Numbered from the stretch's first letter, positions 7,375 through 18,439 are shown. The stretch: 58,066 bases of DNA from Verrucomicrobiota bacterium (GCA_003402735.1 QQNE01000013.1:1-58066); one strand, 5' to 3'. Notes: a model not told the origin generated them from the letters alone. Translations and numbers: made by a program.

Positions 7375-9132
7375 ATGAATCGTCCTGGTGCTGTCGGTTG
7401 GAGACAACTGTTCGCGATTTTTCTCTGGTGGCTCGTCTGCATGTTGGCCTCCGCGACCGCGGTCGGTCGGCCCAACATTCTTTACATTCTCACGGATGAT
7501 CAGTCTTTCCGCACGATGGGATGTTACCGGGAGGAAGGGGCTTATGACTGGGTGCGCACTCCGAACCTGGATCGTCTGGCCCAGCGCGGGGTCCGCTTCA
7601 CGCATGCCTATTTGGGTAGTTGGTGCCTGCCTTCCCGCTACACGGCGCTGACCGGGCTGCATCCGTATGGCATCGAGTCCCTGCGCCACGGCCTGGTTTA
7701 TCCCCGCAATTCTTATGACCCGGACCGGGTGACGTTCTGGCCGCGGGTGTTTCGTGCCGAGGGATACTACACCGGGATGATCGGGAAGTGGCACACCGGG
7801 AAGGATGCGGGTTTCGGGCGGGATTGGGACTATCAAATTGTCTGGAACCGGCCCGCCGGAAGTCGGGCGAATGCCGGCGCTTATTACGGGACTCAGGAAC
7901 TGCATTTCCACGGCAGCAAGAAGCCGGTCCGGGTGGAGGGGTATCCGGCGGATCACTACACCGGGTGGGCGGTCGATTTCATTCGGGAGCGGGCCGGAAG
8001 TGCCCAGCCGTGGGCCCTCTGGTTGTGTTACCCCAATGCGCATCCTCCCTTCGTTCCGGCAGAGCGGAATCAGCAGGAGTTTGCCGGGGTGAAAGTCCCC
8101 ACTCCGGTGGACATCTTTGTGCCAGCCCCGGGAAAACCGGCTTATCTATCGAAGATCCATGCCTGGTCTCGGGGACCGGACGGAGAACCCTTGATGAGGC
8201 GGATCAAGACGCCGACGGCCGGTGGGGGCGCGTTGAGGGAGGACAATCTTTCCGCCTGGTGCCGCCAGTATCAGCAATCTGTGAGTGCCATTGATGAGGG
8301 AGTGGGCAAAATCTTGGCCGCCCTCCACGCGACGGGTCAGGACGAGGAGACCTTGGTGATTTTTACTTCGGACCAGGGTTTTGCCTTGGGACAGCACGGA
8401 TTTGCACACAAGTTGGCGCCATACGACGCCAACATCCGTTCGCCACTCATCATCAGCCAGCCCGGGACCATTCCGCAGGGGCAAGTCTGCCGGACCCCGG
8501 TGGGTGGAGTGGATCTGGTGGCGACGATCTATTCCCGTGGGGGAGTGCGGGCACCGGAGCCGCTGGATGGGCACGACTTGACGCCCTTGTTGGGGAACCC
8601 GGCCAGACCCAACTGGAATCATCCGGTGGTCCAGAGTTACACCCGGATGGGATTCGGGGAAAAGACTGCCCAGGTTTGGCGCAGCCGTTCTCCGGTTGGT
8701 CCGCCAGTGCCCTGGTGGGTCTCCGTGGTTCAAGGGCACCACAAATATGTGCGCACCATGGTTCGCGGGGAGGTGGAGGAGCTCTACGATTTGCGTGAGG
8801 ACCCGGAAGAGTTGGTGAACCTGGCCTTGCGGAAGCAGGACGCCGAGCTGTTGGACGAGATGCGGACGACGCTGGACCGGGAATTGAAGCGGACCAACGC
8901 ACCGTTCGTGAATCGGATGCCGGAGACTGGAACGTCAGCGGCGCTGGCAAAAGCGGAGCGCGCGGTCCCTGCGGGACGGGGCTCGGGACTCAAGGCAATT
9001 TTTGGCCGGCACTCGGACCGGGTGAACCGGCCGGAGACGGGGCGGGTGTCGAAGCCGGGCCGACTGTTTGGGAAGTCCCTGGTGCAGGCGGCCAAACCTG
9101 GGAAGCGAGCTTGTCTCGGATTGAAGTCATGA
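7375..9132 (+). CDS. Secreted sulfatase, formylglycine (Cys) type
   Basis: A 585-residue type I sulfatase that would cleave sulfate esters, probably on polysaccharides, after export. It has a signal peptide with hydrophobic segment FAIFLWWLVCML. The metal-binding Asp pair is in ILTDDQ (D41, D42). The formylglycine signature C-x-P-x-R is C84-L-P-S-R88 followed by YTALTG. A second metal site, TSDQGFALGQHG, lies mid-protein. Cys-type sulfatases need a formylglycine-generating enzyme, which is not in this window. The last ~48 codons overlap the 3' end of the reverse-strand gene at 8990 and are basic and low in complexity. A 40-bp AT palindrome sits directly upstream. Confidence 0.92.
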   Translation: MNRPGAVGWRQLFAIFLWWLVCMLASATAVGRPNILYILTDDQSFRTMGCYREEGAYDWVRTPNLDRLAQRGVRFTHAYLGSWCLPSRYTALTGLHPYGIESLRHGLVYPRNSYDPDRVTFWPRVFRAEGYYTGMIGKWHTGKDAGFGRDWDYQIVWNRPAGSRANAGAYYGTQELHFHGSKKPVRVEGYPADHYTGWAVDFIRERAGSAQPWALWLCYPNAHPPFVPAERNQQEFAGVKVPTPVDIFVPAPGKPAYLSKIHAWSRGPDGEPLMRRIKTPTAGGGALREDNLSAWCRQYQQSVSAIDEGVGKILAALHATGQDEETLVIFTSDQGFALGQHGFAHKLAPYDANIRSPLIISQPGTIPQGQVCRTPVGGVDLVATIYSRGGVRAPEPLDGHDLTPLLGNPARPNWNHPVVQSYTRMGFGEKTAQVWRSRSPVGPPVPWWVSVVQGHHKYVRTMVRGEVEELYDLREDPEELVNLALRKQDAELLDEMRTTLDRELKRTNAPFVNRMPETGTSAALAKAERAVPAGRGSGLKAIFGRHSDRVNRPETGRVSKPGRLFGKSLVQAAKPGKRACLGLKS

Positions 9133-9667
9133 TGAGGGGGAAAGCCTTCATCTGGGAACCGATGACAAAGTTCTGGGGAACGAGGGCCCCTGGATCGAGA
9201 TGCAGTCTGTAGACGAGAAGGGTTTTGCGGCCTTCTTCGACCGGATCAAAAAACCAGTAGCCTTCGATGTGACGGAAGTCTCCCCGGAGTCGGCGGAAAT
9301 CGACCCTTTGAGGTGGGGTCAGAACATGCTCCATGACATAGTTGAAGGTGCGTCCAGCCGCCTCCGTCTGTTGGGCGATGAGGCAGATGTTGGCCTCTCG
9401 GGAGAGCAGCTGGGCTTGGCGGAGATTGGCGATGAAGCTGGGCATGGCCTCTTTTTCGTCGATCAGAGCCCAGACTTGTTCCACGGGGTGATTGAGCAAA
9501 ATGGCGGCGGTGGTGAACCGTCTGTTTTCGGTCCGGTCCTCCCAGAGGAGCGGTTCTCCGGCCAGCAGGCGGGTCTGTTCCTCAGGGGTGAATTCGAGGA
9601 AGGGCTTGGCGGGAAGGATGGCAAGCGTCATCAGCCAGGCCGAGGCGGCGCAACAAAGGGTTCTCAT
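8990..9667 (-). CDS. Secreted START/SRPBCC-fold protein
   Basis: 225 residues with a signal peptide (TLCCAASAWLMTLAILPA). The mature part has the order typical of SRPBCC/polyketide-cyclase-like domains: an N-terminal strand, ILLNHPVEQVWALIDEKEAMPSF, alternating strands (FNYVMEHVLTPP, HIEGYWFF, TLLVYRLHLDPG) and a long final helix (SQMKAFPLIMTSIRDKLA). Such periplasmic domains bind hydrophobic ligands, but the ligand is unknown. The last ~40 residues are Pro/Ser/Ala/Gly-rich and overlap tail to tail with the sulfatase by 143 bases. The real domain ends before the overlap. Confidence 0.75.
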   Translation of the reverse strand: MRTLCCAASAWLMTLAILPAKPFLEFTPEEQTRLLAGEPLLWEDRTENRRFTTAAILLNHPVEQVWALIDEKEAMPSFIANLRQAQLLSREANICLIAQQTEAAGRTFNYVMEHVLTPPQRVDFRRLRGDFRHIEGYWFFDPVEEGRKTLLVYRLHLDPGALVPQNFVIGSQMKAFPLIMTSIRDKLASQVWPPAPGTSQTVGPASTPAPSPAGSPGPSAGQKLP

Positions 9668-9751
9668 GATTTGCAGGTGGAGACCGAAGTCTGAATCTCT
9701 CCAGAAATGGAAACGTCCGGAGGACCGGCAACATTCAAAGAACCATAGAGG

Positions 9752-11179
9752 TCAAATGCCCAGTTTGTCACGGATTTTGTTGACCAAGCCGCTTCCGATC
9801 ATCTCGTCCGCCCGTTTTACGATTTCCTGGATGACTTCCAGGATGTCGCCGTCTCCGGCCCAATGGCCTCGCAACACTTCGGGGTCGGTCTGGCTGAGCA
9901 ATTGGTTCAAGGCGAAGGCGGTCAGGGCAACATCGTCCAGGTAGCCCACGGGGCCGATGAGGCTTTCCGGCATCAGGTCCACCGGGAGCAGGAAGTAGGC
10001 GAGCACCCCCGCCAACATCGACTTGGGCTTGGCCGGGACTTTTGGGTCAGCCATCAGGCAGAGCAGCAGGTGGAGCAAGTCGGGCGCCAGCAGAACGTAG
10101 CGGAGCCAGGGATGATCCTTGCCGCTGTGCGACTCCGCCCATGCCTTGACCTGGGCCCGAAGGCTGCGGTAAAAACCGTTGTGTCCGGAAGTTTCCGCCG
10201 CGTTGGCTTGGCGCGGTCGCCAATCTTTCGGAAGAGTGGTTCGGAGCAGGGAAGCGCCGGTGGGTCCGGCCTGAACGGGCAACCGGGCGGCTGCCGCTGC
10301 GGGGATCAGGAAAAAAGAACCGTCCGGATACTCGATCCCGCCGCAGCGCAGCGGGCCGTGCAGCACCGTGACGATGGCAAATCTGCCGGGTTCGAAGTCC
10401 CTGGTTTGGCCCGGACCCAAGTCCCACCGCGCAACCTCGAACTGGCGGCAGGAGACCAGGGTGTCCCCCTGCGGTTGCACGAAGCCGGGGGTGACGTCAT
10501 CGAAGTCGATGCTGCGCACCGCCGCCTCCAGGTGCAATTCGCGCACCTTGCCGTCCGGTCCCGTTCGGTTCCAGTCATAGACGCGGTAGGTGCTGTCGCT
10601 GTTTTCCTGGATTTCGTAGATGAGCAGTCCGGCGCCGATCGCGTGGAGTCGACCGCTGGGGATGAAGAGGACGTCGGAGGAGCGAGGGTGGACGACGTGG
10701 ACTAGGTCTTCCAGCGTCCCGTTGGCCAGAGCTTCCCGGAAAGAGGTGGGGGTAATGCCGGGGGTTCGGAGACCGGCGTGCAACTTCGCTCCTGGGTCCG
10801 CGTGAGCGATGTACCACATCTCGGTCTTGGGTTCCCCGCCCAATTCAGCGGCGACCCGTTCCGGCGGATGCACCTGGATCGAGAGGGAGTCCCGGGCATC
10901 CAGGATTTTCAGGAGCAGGGGAAACGGGCCCGGGACGTCGCCAAGGCCAAAGATCATTTCCCTGTGATGGCGCCAGAGTTCGCCCAAAGTTTTGCCGGCG
11001 AGCGGGCCTCCTGCCACCACGCTTTGCGCCTCGGGACGATCCACGAGTTCCCAGGATTCGCCGATCTGGCGGCCGGGGGGGAGCTGCCGATGCAGCCGCG
11101 TCTCCATGGCTCGGCCGCCCCAAAGTCGGTCCTGATAAACCGGAACGAAGGAGAGCGGTTCGAGCGCGTCTGGGTTCAT
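9752..11179 (-). CDS. manA: Mannose-6-phosphate isomerase, class I, fused to a DUF1232 domain
   Basis: 475 residues from ATG 11179; an upstream in-frame ATG at 11266 would add an unlikely Pro/Trp-rich leader. Residues 1 to about 310 are a type I phosphomannose isomerase (fructose-6-phosphate to mannose-6-phosphate). Candidate zinc ligands are visible: Q102 and H104 in SIQVHPPE, E120 in KTEMWYIAH, and H179 in GRLHAIGAG, followed by IYEIQENSDSTYRVYDW. Residues about 385-430 match DUF1232 (YkvA-like), with the hallmark YFLLPVDLMPE...GYLDDVA. The two parts are in one uninterrupted frame with a linker containing a charged helix. DUF1232 is usually a free-standing small, probably membrane-associated protein, so this pairing is odd. 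It is divergent from ftsK (240-bp gap). Confidence 0.88.
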   Translation of the reverse strand: MNPDALEPLSFVPVYQDRLWGGRAMETRLHRQLPPGRQIGESWELVDRPEAQSVVAGGPLAGKTLGELWRHHREMIFGLGDVPGPFPLLLKILDARDSLSIQVHPPERVAAELGGEPKTEMWYIAHADPGAKLHAGLRTPGITPTSFREALANGTLEDLVHVVHPRSSDVLFIPSGRLHAIGAGLLIYEIQENSDSTYRVYDWNRTGPDGKVRELHLEAAVRSIDFDDVTPGFVQPQGDTLVSCRQFEVARWDLGPGQTRDFEPGRFAIVTVLHGPLRCGGIEYPDGSFFLIPAAAAARLPVQAGPTGASLLRTTLPKDWRPRQANAAETSGHNGFYRSLRAQVKAWAESHSGKDHPWLRYVLLAPDLLHLLLCLMADPKVPAKPKSMLAGVLAYFLLPVDLMPESLIGPVGYLDDVALTAFALNQLLSQTDPEVLRGHWAGDGDILEVIQEIVKRADEMIGSGLVNKIRDKLGI

Positions 11180-11419
11180 GGAGAAATAGGGAAGGAGGTC
11201 GGGCCTTACCGGCACCGTGCGCCAAGGTGGCGGGTGGTGCAGCCAAAATTTTGCGACGGACCTCAAAGAAAACCTGCCCGGGGCGAAGGGATCATCGGGC
11301 TGTTCGACAAAATATCAACAGTTCTTAATTTATTCGTTGCTCCCAGGGGCGTGGCAGATATGCTTTTTGGCCGGGCCCCGTATTGCCGAGAGGCAAAACC
11401 CCGCCCCGAACCTGGAAAC

Positions 11420-14176
11420 ATGTCCTCAACGAAACGAAACGTTCAGCCGAAGCCTCCGGTTGCTGCCCGGGTGGGTGACGACTTTTTGAAGGCGCGTCGG
11501 CAGCGCGAGATTGGCGCCTTGTTCTGCGCCGGCGTTGCCGTCCTCTACTTTTTTGCGCTGATCTCCTACACGCCGCATGATTTGCCTTCGTGGGTGCCGT
11601 TCAGCCGGCCGTTGGGACCGGAGCACCGCGTCGTCAACTTGGTGGGGCCGGTGGGGGCGTTGTCGGCGGGAGCAGCCTATCATCTGTTTGGAGCCGCGGT
11701 CTATTTCATTCCGGTGATGCTGCTCTGGTTCAGCTTCGCCACGGTGGTCGGGTTTGCGGTTTGGCGAGGGCGGACGATTCTGGCCGCGGCCGCCTTTTTG
11801 ATTTCGGCCTCTTGCCTGATCGATCTGCAGCCGGTTTTTCTGCGCGACTGGGTTCTCAAATACAATCTGCCTCACAGTCCGGGCGGCGCTGCCGGTCATC
11901 TGATTGGCCATGAATTGACGGGTCGGTATCTGGGGCCTCTCGGATCCAGTGCAGTGATGTTGGTGCTGTATCTCTGCGGGTTGCTGGGGCTCACCGGGTT
12001 TCGTCCCATCCGGTTTGGCCGCGCCTACGTCCCCGACTTGGCGGACTGCATTCACCATCCCATGGTCGATGGTTGCCAACCGAGGGTGGTTATTCCCAAT
12101 GCAGTGGCCTACCCGCAGCTTCCGGACTTTCAGCACGGCGCCATGGCTCCGGTGCGCAGCATTCGGGTGATCGAGGTCGAGAGCGATCCGGACGACATTG
12201 TTCAATTGGGAGCGGGCTCCATCCCGGAGTATGATGTCCACGCTTCCGCCGACATCCCGAAGCGTTTCCCTTCGCCGATGATCCGAGTCGAGGAGACAGA
12301 TCCGGGTTCGGACGACGGTGGCTTGGCGCTGCCTCCCCACGAGTGGGATGAGGCGGCGGCTTACGGGGGCGGTGGCAAGGAGCGTCGGCCGGAGTCGATC
12401 CTGGCCAAGGCGCGCCATGCCGAACTGGAGGATGATTCGGTCGATTTGGACCTGGATTCCGTAGAGGATGCGGTGCCGATCCGGGAGGTCGTGCGGCCGA
12501 CCCCTCAAATCATCGACACGGCGCGGACGCGTCGTGTCCGTCGTGAGGTTCGTCCTGTGCTGGCAGACCCGGCCAACGTTCCGGGATCCTTCTATCGGCA
12601 GGGCGGCGCGTTCCATGGCTACGAGTTGCCATCGATCGATCTCCTGGATTACGAGGAGGAGAAACACGCTGCCGAGGTGGCCGACACTTCGGTGTTGGTG
12701 GAGACGCAGCGCGTGATCATCGATACGTTGCGGACGTTTGGGTTGATCGTCAGTCCTGGTGACATCACCCGCGGCCCGACGATCACGCGTTACGAGATTT
12801 ATCCGTCGGTGGGGCAGAGCGTGAAGAAGATCGCGGCGTTGGAGGCGGACATTGCGCGTGCCACCAGGGCCGAGAGGATCAACATTTTGGCGCCGATCCC
12901 GGGGCGCGACACCGTGGGCATCGAGATTGCCAATCACAAGAAGGTTTTGGTGCCGTTGCGGGAGTTGTTGGAGGACAAGCGCTTCACGGACGGCAAGGCG
13001 CAGATTCCCCTGGCCTTGGGTAAAGATGTGTATGGGAATCCGTTGGTGGCGGATTTGGCCGCGATGCCGCACCTGCTCGTGGCCGGGGCCACCGGGAGCG
13101 GGAAGAGCGTCTGCATCAATTCGATCATCGTCAGTTTGCTTTGCCGGTTCACGCCTGAGGAACTCCGCTTCATCATGATCGACCCGAAAGTGGTCGAGAT
13201 GCAGATGTACAAGGATCTGCCGCACCTGGCGGTGCCGGTGGTGACCAGTCCGAAAAAGGTGTTGCTGGCCCTTCGCTGGTGCATCAACGAAATGGAGCGT
13301 CGCTACGAGCTTTTTGCGGAGGCTGGGTGTCGCAAGCTCGAGGAATACAACAACCGTCATGTGCGTCAGCAGCAGCGCCGTGCCCGTCGGGCCGCCGCGT
13401 TGCAACCCGAGTTGTTTCCCCGCGACGAGATCGGTGGGCGCGGTTCGATCGTACATCCCCCGGTCTCCGATCCGAGCGCCGATGAGGCTGGTGATGAGGA
13501 CAAGCATTCAAAACTTCCGTTCATCGTCGTCATCATCGACGAGTTGGCGGACCTGATGCAGACTGCACCGGCAGAGGTGGAGACCGCCATTTCCCGGTTG
13601 TGCCAGAAGGCGCGGGCCTCTGGCATTCACCTCATCGTGGCCACGCAGTCTCCGCGGGTCGATGTCGTCACCGGATTGATCAAGGCGAACATTCCGTCGC
13701 GCATCGCGTTTCAGGTGGCGTCGGCGACCGATAGCCGGGTCATCCTTGATCGGGCCGGGGCGGATCGTTTGGTGGGCAAGGGGGACATGCTGTATCAGCC
13801 TCCGGATTCCCCCGTCTTGGTGCGTGCCCAGGGGGCTTTCGTCACCGACGACGAGGTTCAGGACATTGTGGAGCATTGCGCCGCCCAGTCCGCGCCGGTC
13901 TTTGACCGTTCCATTCAGGACAATCTGGATACGGAAAACGAAGAGGAGGCTGAGGCCGCCATGTCCGATGCCGATGAGGAGATTCTCGACAAGTGCATTG
14001 AGGTGATCTTGGCGGAGCGCAAGGCCTCCACCTCCTTCCTGCAGCGTCGCCTGCGCCTCGGTTACACCCGTGCCGCCCGCATGATGGACATTCTCCAGGA
14101 GCGGGGGATCGTCGGTCCCGGGGATGGGGCCAAGCCGAGAGAAATTCTGATCGCCCCGGACCCGGACCTTGGCTAA
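11420..14176 (+). CDS. ftsK: DNA translocase FtsK
   Basis: 918 residues from ATG 11420; the longer open frame upstream is antisense to manA. FtsK anchors at the division septum and pumps chromosome termini for dif recombination. The N-terminus has four membrane segments within the first ~205 residues (for example ALFCAGVAVLYFFALI and SAVMLVLYLCGLLGL). An acidic linker follows. The motor has Walker A GATGSGKS near residue 555 and Walker B VVIIDELAD near 702. Between them is an Arg/Gln/Ala-rich insert of roughly 60 residues. The C-terminal gamma winged helix is present (ILDKCIEVILAERKA...YTRAARMMDILQERGIV), so it can read KOPS-like polarity sites. The upstream 11290-11340 stretch is AT-rich and is the likely promoter. 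The RodZ-like gene follows after 21 bases. Confidence 0.97.
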   Translation: MSSTKRNVQPKPPVAARVGDDFLKARRQREIGALFCAGVAVLYFFALISYTPHDLPSWVPFSRPLGPEHRVVNLVGPVGALSAGAAYHLFGAAVYFIPVMLLWFSFATVVGFAVWRGRTILAAAAFLISASCLIDLQPVFLRDWVLKYNLPHSPGGAAGHLIGHELTGRYLGPLGSSAVMLVLYLCGLLGLTGFRPIRFGRAYVPDLADCIHHPMVDGCQPRVVIPNAVAYPQLPDFQHGAMAPVRSIRVIEVESDPDDIVQLGAGSIPEYDVHASADIPKRFPSPMIRVEETDPGSDDGGLALPPHEWDEAAAYGGGGKERRPESILAKARHAELEDDSVDLDLDSVEDAVPIREVVRPTPQIIDTARTRRVRREVRPVLADPANVPGSFYRQGGAFHGYELPSIDLLDYEEEKHAAEVADTSVLVETQRVIIDTLRTFGLIVSPGDITRGPTITRYEIYPSVGQSVKKIAALEADIARATRAERINILAPIPGRDTVGIEIANHKKVLVPLRELLEDKRFTDGKAQIPLALGKDVYGNPLVADLAAMPHLLVAGATGSGKSVCINSIIVSLLCRFTPEELRFIMIDPKVVEMQMYKDLPHLAVPVVTSPKKVLLALRWCINEMERRYELFAEAGCRKLEEYNNRHVRQQQRRARRAAALQPELFPRDEIGGRGSIVHPPVSDPSADEAGDEDKHSKLPFIVVIIDELADLMQTAPAEVETAISRLCQKARASGIHLIVATQSPRVDVVTGLIKANIPSRIAFQVASATDSRVILDRAGADRLVGKGDMLYQPPDSPVLVRAQGAFVTDDEVQDIVEHCAAQSAPVFDRSIQDNLDTENEEEAEAAMSDADEEILDKCIEVILAERKASTSFLQRRLRLGYTRAARMMDILQERGIVGPGDGAKPREILIAPDPDLG

Positions 14177-14197
14177 GATGCCGGTCAAGTCAGCCGG

Positions 14198-14824
14198 ATG
14201 TCGGAATCGATCGGAAAGAAGTTCAAGGAGGCCCGTAAGGCGCGCGGTCTTTCGGTGGCGGACATCGCCCATGCCACCCGGATCACGGAACCTCAGATCC
14301 TGGGGTTGGAGGCGGACGATTACTCGGGTTTTCCCAGCATTTCCTACGCCCGGAGTTTCCTCAACATTTACGGTAACTTTCTCGATGTCGATGTCGTGAG
14401 CGAGATGGAGGCAATGGCCCGCCCGGGGCTCACCGAGTTCCGTGGGGCTCCGCTGGCTCCCAAGGTGGCCATGGAGCCCCAGGACTCGGTCATCCCGATT
14501 GTCAAAGGGCTTCCGGAGGTGCGGCCGCGCCAGGTCAAGTCCGTCCTGGTGCCCTTGCTTTTCCTGACGATGTTGCTTCTCCTCCCAACCTCGTTTCTGC
14601 TTGGCAGAAGGCTCGGACAACTCGAAGCCCGGGCGGTGGCGGACGTTGGCTCGGCCGGGGCCGCTGGCGCGGAGGCGGAGCCTTCTGAAGAGAAGCCTAT
14701 CGAGAGGGATCCGATCAAAGAGAGGCGGCCCAGCGATGGCAGTCTGCCCTCCGCGCCGTTGCGTCCGCCTACGGCTAACCCGGACTTGGATGCCCTGATC
14801 GGTTCCCCGCCGTCGCGGCGGTGA
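14198..14824 (+). CDS. RodZ-like helix-turn-helix membrane protein
   Basis: 208 residues. Residues 1-65 form an HTH_25/RodZ-type helix-turn-helix (FKEARKARGLSVADIAHATRI, then PSISYARSFLNIYG). A linker and one membrane segment (VLVPLLFLTMLLLLPTSFLL, about residues 115-134) follow, then a short Pro/Glu/Arg-rich tail. RodZ links MreB to the cell envelope; this protein has the cytoplasmic HTH and anchor but lacks the large periplasmic beta domain of E. coli RodZ (337 residues). Its position 21 bases after ftsK fits a cell-division or shape role. A purely regulatory HTH membrane protein cannot be excluded. Confidence 0.8.
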   Translation: MSESIGKKFKEARKARGLSVADIAHATRITEPQILGLEADDYSGFPSISYARSFLNIYGNFLDVDVVSEMEAMARPGLTEFRGAPLAPKVAMEPQDSVIPIVKGLPEVRPRQVKSVLVPLLFLTMLLLLPTSFLLGRRLGQLEARAVADVGSAGAAGAEAEPSEEKPIERDPIKERRPSDGSLPSAPLRPPTANPDLDALIGSPPSRR

Positions 14825-14894
14825 ACCGTGAATTTTCGCTGGATGCCGCCAGTCGGATCGGGCATAAGACTTTCCTTCGTTTCCTCCCCAGAAC

Positions 14895-15716
14895 ATGCGC
14901 AACCCATCCGTGATCTTCCCCTCTTTCTGCTGGGCCCTCGTCTGCGCGGTCGGAGCGGCTGGTGCCGCCTCGGCGCAATCGATTTCCGAATCGGCCCGCG
15001 AAGTGTATCAGGCTCACCAGGACGCACTTGCGGTGATCACCGCCCGGTGTGAAATCGAGTTCACGACCGACAAGGGAAGTTTGCCGAATCAGGAGCAATC
15101 GACCCAAACATTGGGGACGGTCATTCATCCGCGCGGTCTCATCGTGGTTTCCAACAGCGCTCTCGACCTCAGCGTCGGCATGGTGGGTCAAAAGGGTCGG
15201 GCGGCCGGCACCGAGGAATTTGTGACGGTGACCAAGGCCGAAGGGAGTTTCCCCGAGATCCAGATCAACCTGGCGGACGGGTCCGAATACAACGCCACTC
15301 GGATTCAGCAAAACCTTGATCTGGACCTTGCGTTTCTGCTGATCAATCCGAAGCAGGTTGCCGAACGCAAGGTTCCGCTGGCCTACGTTGATCTCTCCAA
15401 AAAGGTGGCTGAAGGTGGGTTGAGCATTGCCGATCCCGTGATCGGGCTCTCCCGGTCTTCGTCGGTCTATCGCCACATCCCGACTGTGTTGCCCGGTTAC
15501 GTGACCGCCATCTCCAAGCGCCCGGAGTCGACCTTTTACATCACCACGGCCGGAACTTCGCAGGGGGTCCCGGTCTTCGATGTCCAGGGGCGCTTCGCCG
15601 GAATCACGGTGCAACGGATCGTGGGAGGTCAGCGCACCAATGTCTTGGGAACTCTGGCCGCCGGCATGGTGAACTCGCTGGCGGAGTTGGCCAAGGGCAA
15701 GGCAGGAATAAAATAA
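14895..15716 (+). CDS. Secreted trypsin-like (HtrA-type) protein lacking the catalytic His
   Basis: 273 residues with a signal peptide (FCWALVCAVGAAGAASA). The mature part follows the chymotrypsin/HtrA pattern: GTVIHPRGLIVVSNSAL at the place of the usual TNxHV motif, LDLDLAFLLI (D144) at the Asp site, and AGTSQGVPVFD (S222) at the GNSGGP site. At the His position the residue appears to be Ala89, so the triad is broken and proteolysis is unlikely. There is no PDZ domain. It may act as a binding or scaffolding pseudoprotease. It is 70 bases downstream of the rodZ-like gene and may belong to the same transcript. Confidence 0.7.
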   Translation: MRNPSVIFPSFCWALVCAVGAAGAASAQSISESAREVYQAHQDALAVITARCEIEFTTDKGSLPNQEQSTQTLGTVIHPRGLIVVSNSALDLSVGMVGQKGRAAGTEEFVTVTKAEGSFPEIQINLADGSEYNATRIQQNLDLDLAFLLINPKQVAERKVPLAYVDLSKKVAEGGLSIADPVIGLSRSSSVYRHIPTVLPGYVTAISKRPESTFYITTAGTSQGVPVFDVQGRFAGITVQRIVGGQRTNVLGTLAAGMVNSLAELAKGKAGIK

Positions 15717-15755
15717 TCAGTTGAAGGAATCCAGGGATCGTCGAAGGCAGCAACC

Positions 15756-16808
15756 ATGAAATTCGGAATCATCGGGGCGGGCATGATCGCCAAGTTCCAT
15801 GCCCAGGCGATCCGCGGGATGGCCGACGGAGAACTCGTTTCCGTCTATGGACGGAGACCGGAGGCCGCCGCGGAACTCGGCAGGGAACTGGGATGCCGCG
15901 CCTTCAGCGATCTGGATCAGTTTCTGGCCGATCCCGCCCTGGAGATTGTCACCATCGCCACGCCTTCCGGGGCCCACTTGGAACCGGCGCTTGCGGCGAT
16001 CCGCGCCGGGAAACATGTCATCGTCGAGAAACCGCTCGAGGTGACCACCGAGCGCATCGATCAGATGATCCACGCCGCGCGGGCATCGGGGGTCACCCTC
16101 TCCGGCATTTTCAATCGGCGGTTTACCCCGGCGGTAGTGGCTCTCAAGCGCGCCGTCGATCTTGGCCGATTCGGAAAGATCACCATGGCGGATGCCTACG
16201 TGAAGTGGTATCGCACCCAGCAGTATTACGATTCCGGGGCTTGGCGCGGGACGTGGGCGCTCGATGGAGGCGGGGCAGTCATGAACCAGGGCATCCACAC
16301 CGTCGACCAATTGATTTACCTGGCGGGAGATGTCCGGTCTGTGTGTGCCTCCACCGCCTGCCTTGCCCACACCGGGATCGAGGTGGAAGACACCGCCGTG
16401 GCCGCGGTTGAATTCGTGAGCGGTGCCCTTGGGGTCATTCAATGTTCCACGGCCTGTTGGTCATCCACTGGTCACCCCGCCGAGGTCCACCTTTGTGGGG
16501 AAAAAGGTTCCGTGTTTTTGGCGGACGAGCGGTTCCGGGTTTGGGATTTCCAAGATTCGCTCCCTGAAGACGAGGGGATCCGGGAAGAACTGATGCAGGG
16601 CAGTCAAGCTCGCGGCGTCGGGGCGAATGACCCGAAGGCTATCAACTTCCTCGGGCATCAGCGCAACTTTGAGGATGTGGTGCAGGCCATTCGGGAAGGG
16701 CGCAGTCCGGCGGTCGATGGCACGGAGGCCCGGAAGGCGGTGGCGCTGATCAACGCGATGTATCAGAGTGCCAGGAGCGGTGGCGCCCGGATCCAACTGG
16801 GGGAGTAA
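15756..16808 (+). CDS. Gfo/Idh/MocA family NAD(P)-dependent oxidoreductase
   Basis: 350 residues. The N-terminal Rossmann fold starts with FGIIGAGMIAKFHAQAI. The family signature VEKPLEV (EKP) is near residue 92, and the C-terminal substrate domain contains DGGGAVMNQGIHTVDQLIYLAG with the conserved Gly, His and Asp. No signal peptide is present, so it is cytoplasmic. Family members oxidise or reduce sugars, inositols or sugar acids; the substrate cannot be read from the sequence. PVC genomes carry many copies. It starts 39 bases after the protease-like gene. Confidence 0.92.
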   Translation: MKFGIIGAGMIAKFHAQAIRGMADGELVSVYGRRPEAAAELGRELGCRAFSDLDQFLADPALEIVTIATPSGAHLEPALAAIRAGKHVIVEKPLEVTTERIDQMIHAARASGVTLSGIFNRRFTPAVVALKRAVDLGRFGKITMADAYVKWYRTQQYYDSGAWRGTWALDGGGAVMNQGIHTVDQLIYLAGDVRSVCASTACLAHTGIEVEDTAVAAVEFVSGALGVIQCSTACWSSTGHPAEVHLCGEKGSVFLADERFRVWDFQDSLPEDEGIREELMQGSQARGVGANDPKAINFLGHQRNFEDVVQAIREGRSPAVDGTEARKAVALINAMYQSARSGGARIQLGE

Positions 16809-16906
16809 GGGCGATCCTGGGGGGCGGGAGGAAACCGCCAAGCTCCCGGGTGTGAGTCGCGGGCCGGTGCCCGGGGCCTCAACAGCCCGGAAGCAGGTCG
16901 TTGGTC

Positions 16907-18439
<1,533 letters not shown>

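Noticed and set aside
11426..13507. 693-codon reverse frame over ftsK
   Set aside because: Antisense shadow of the FtsK motor; rich in Arg, His and Asp without domain pattern.
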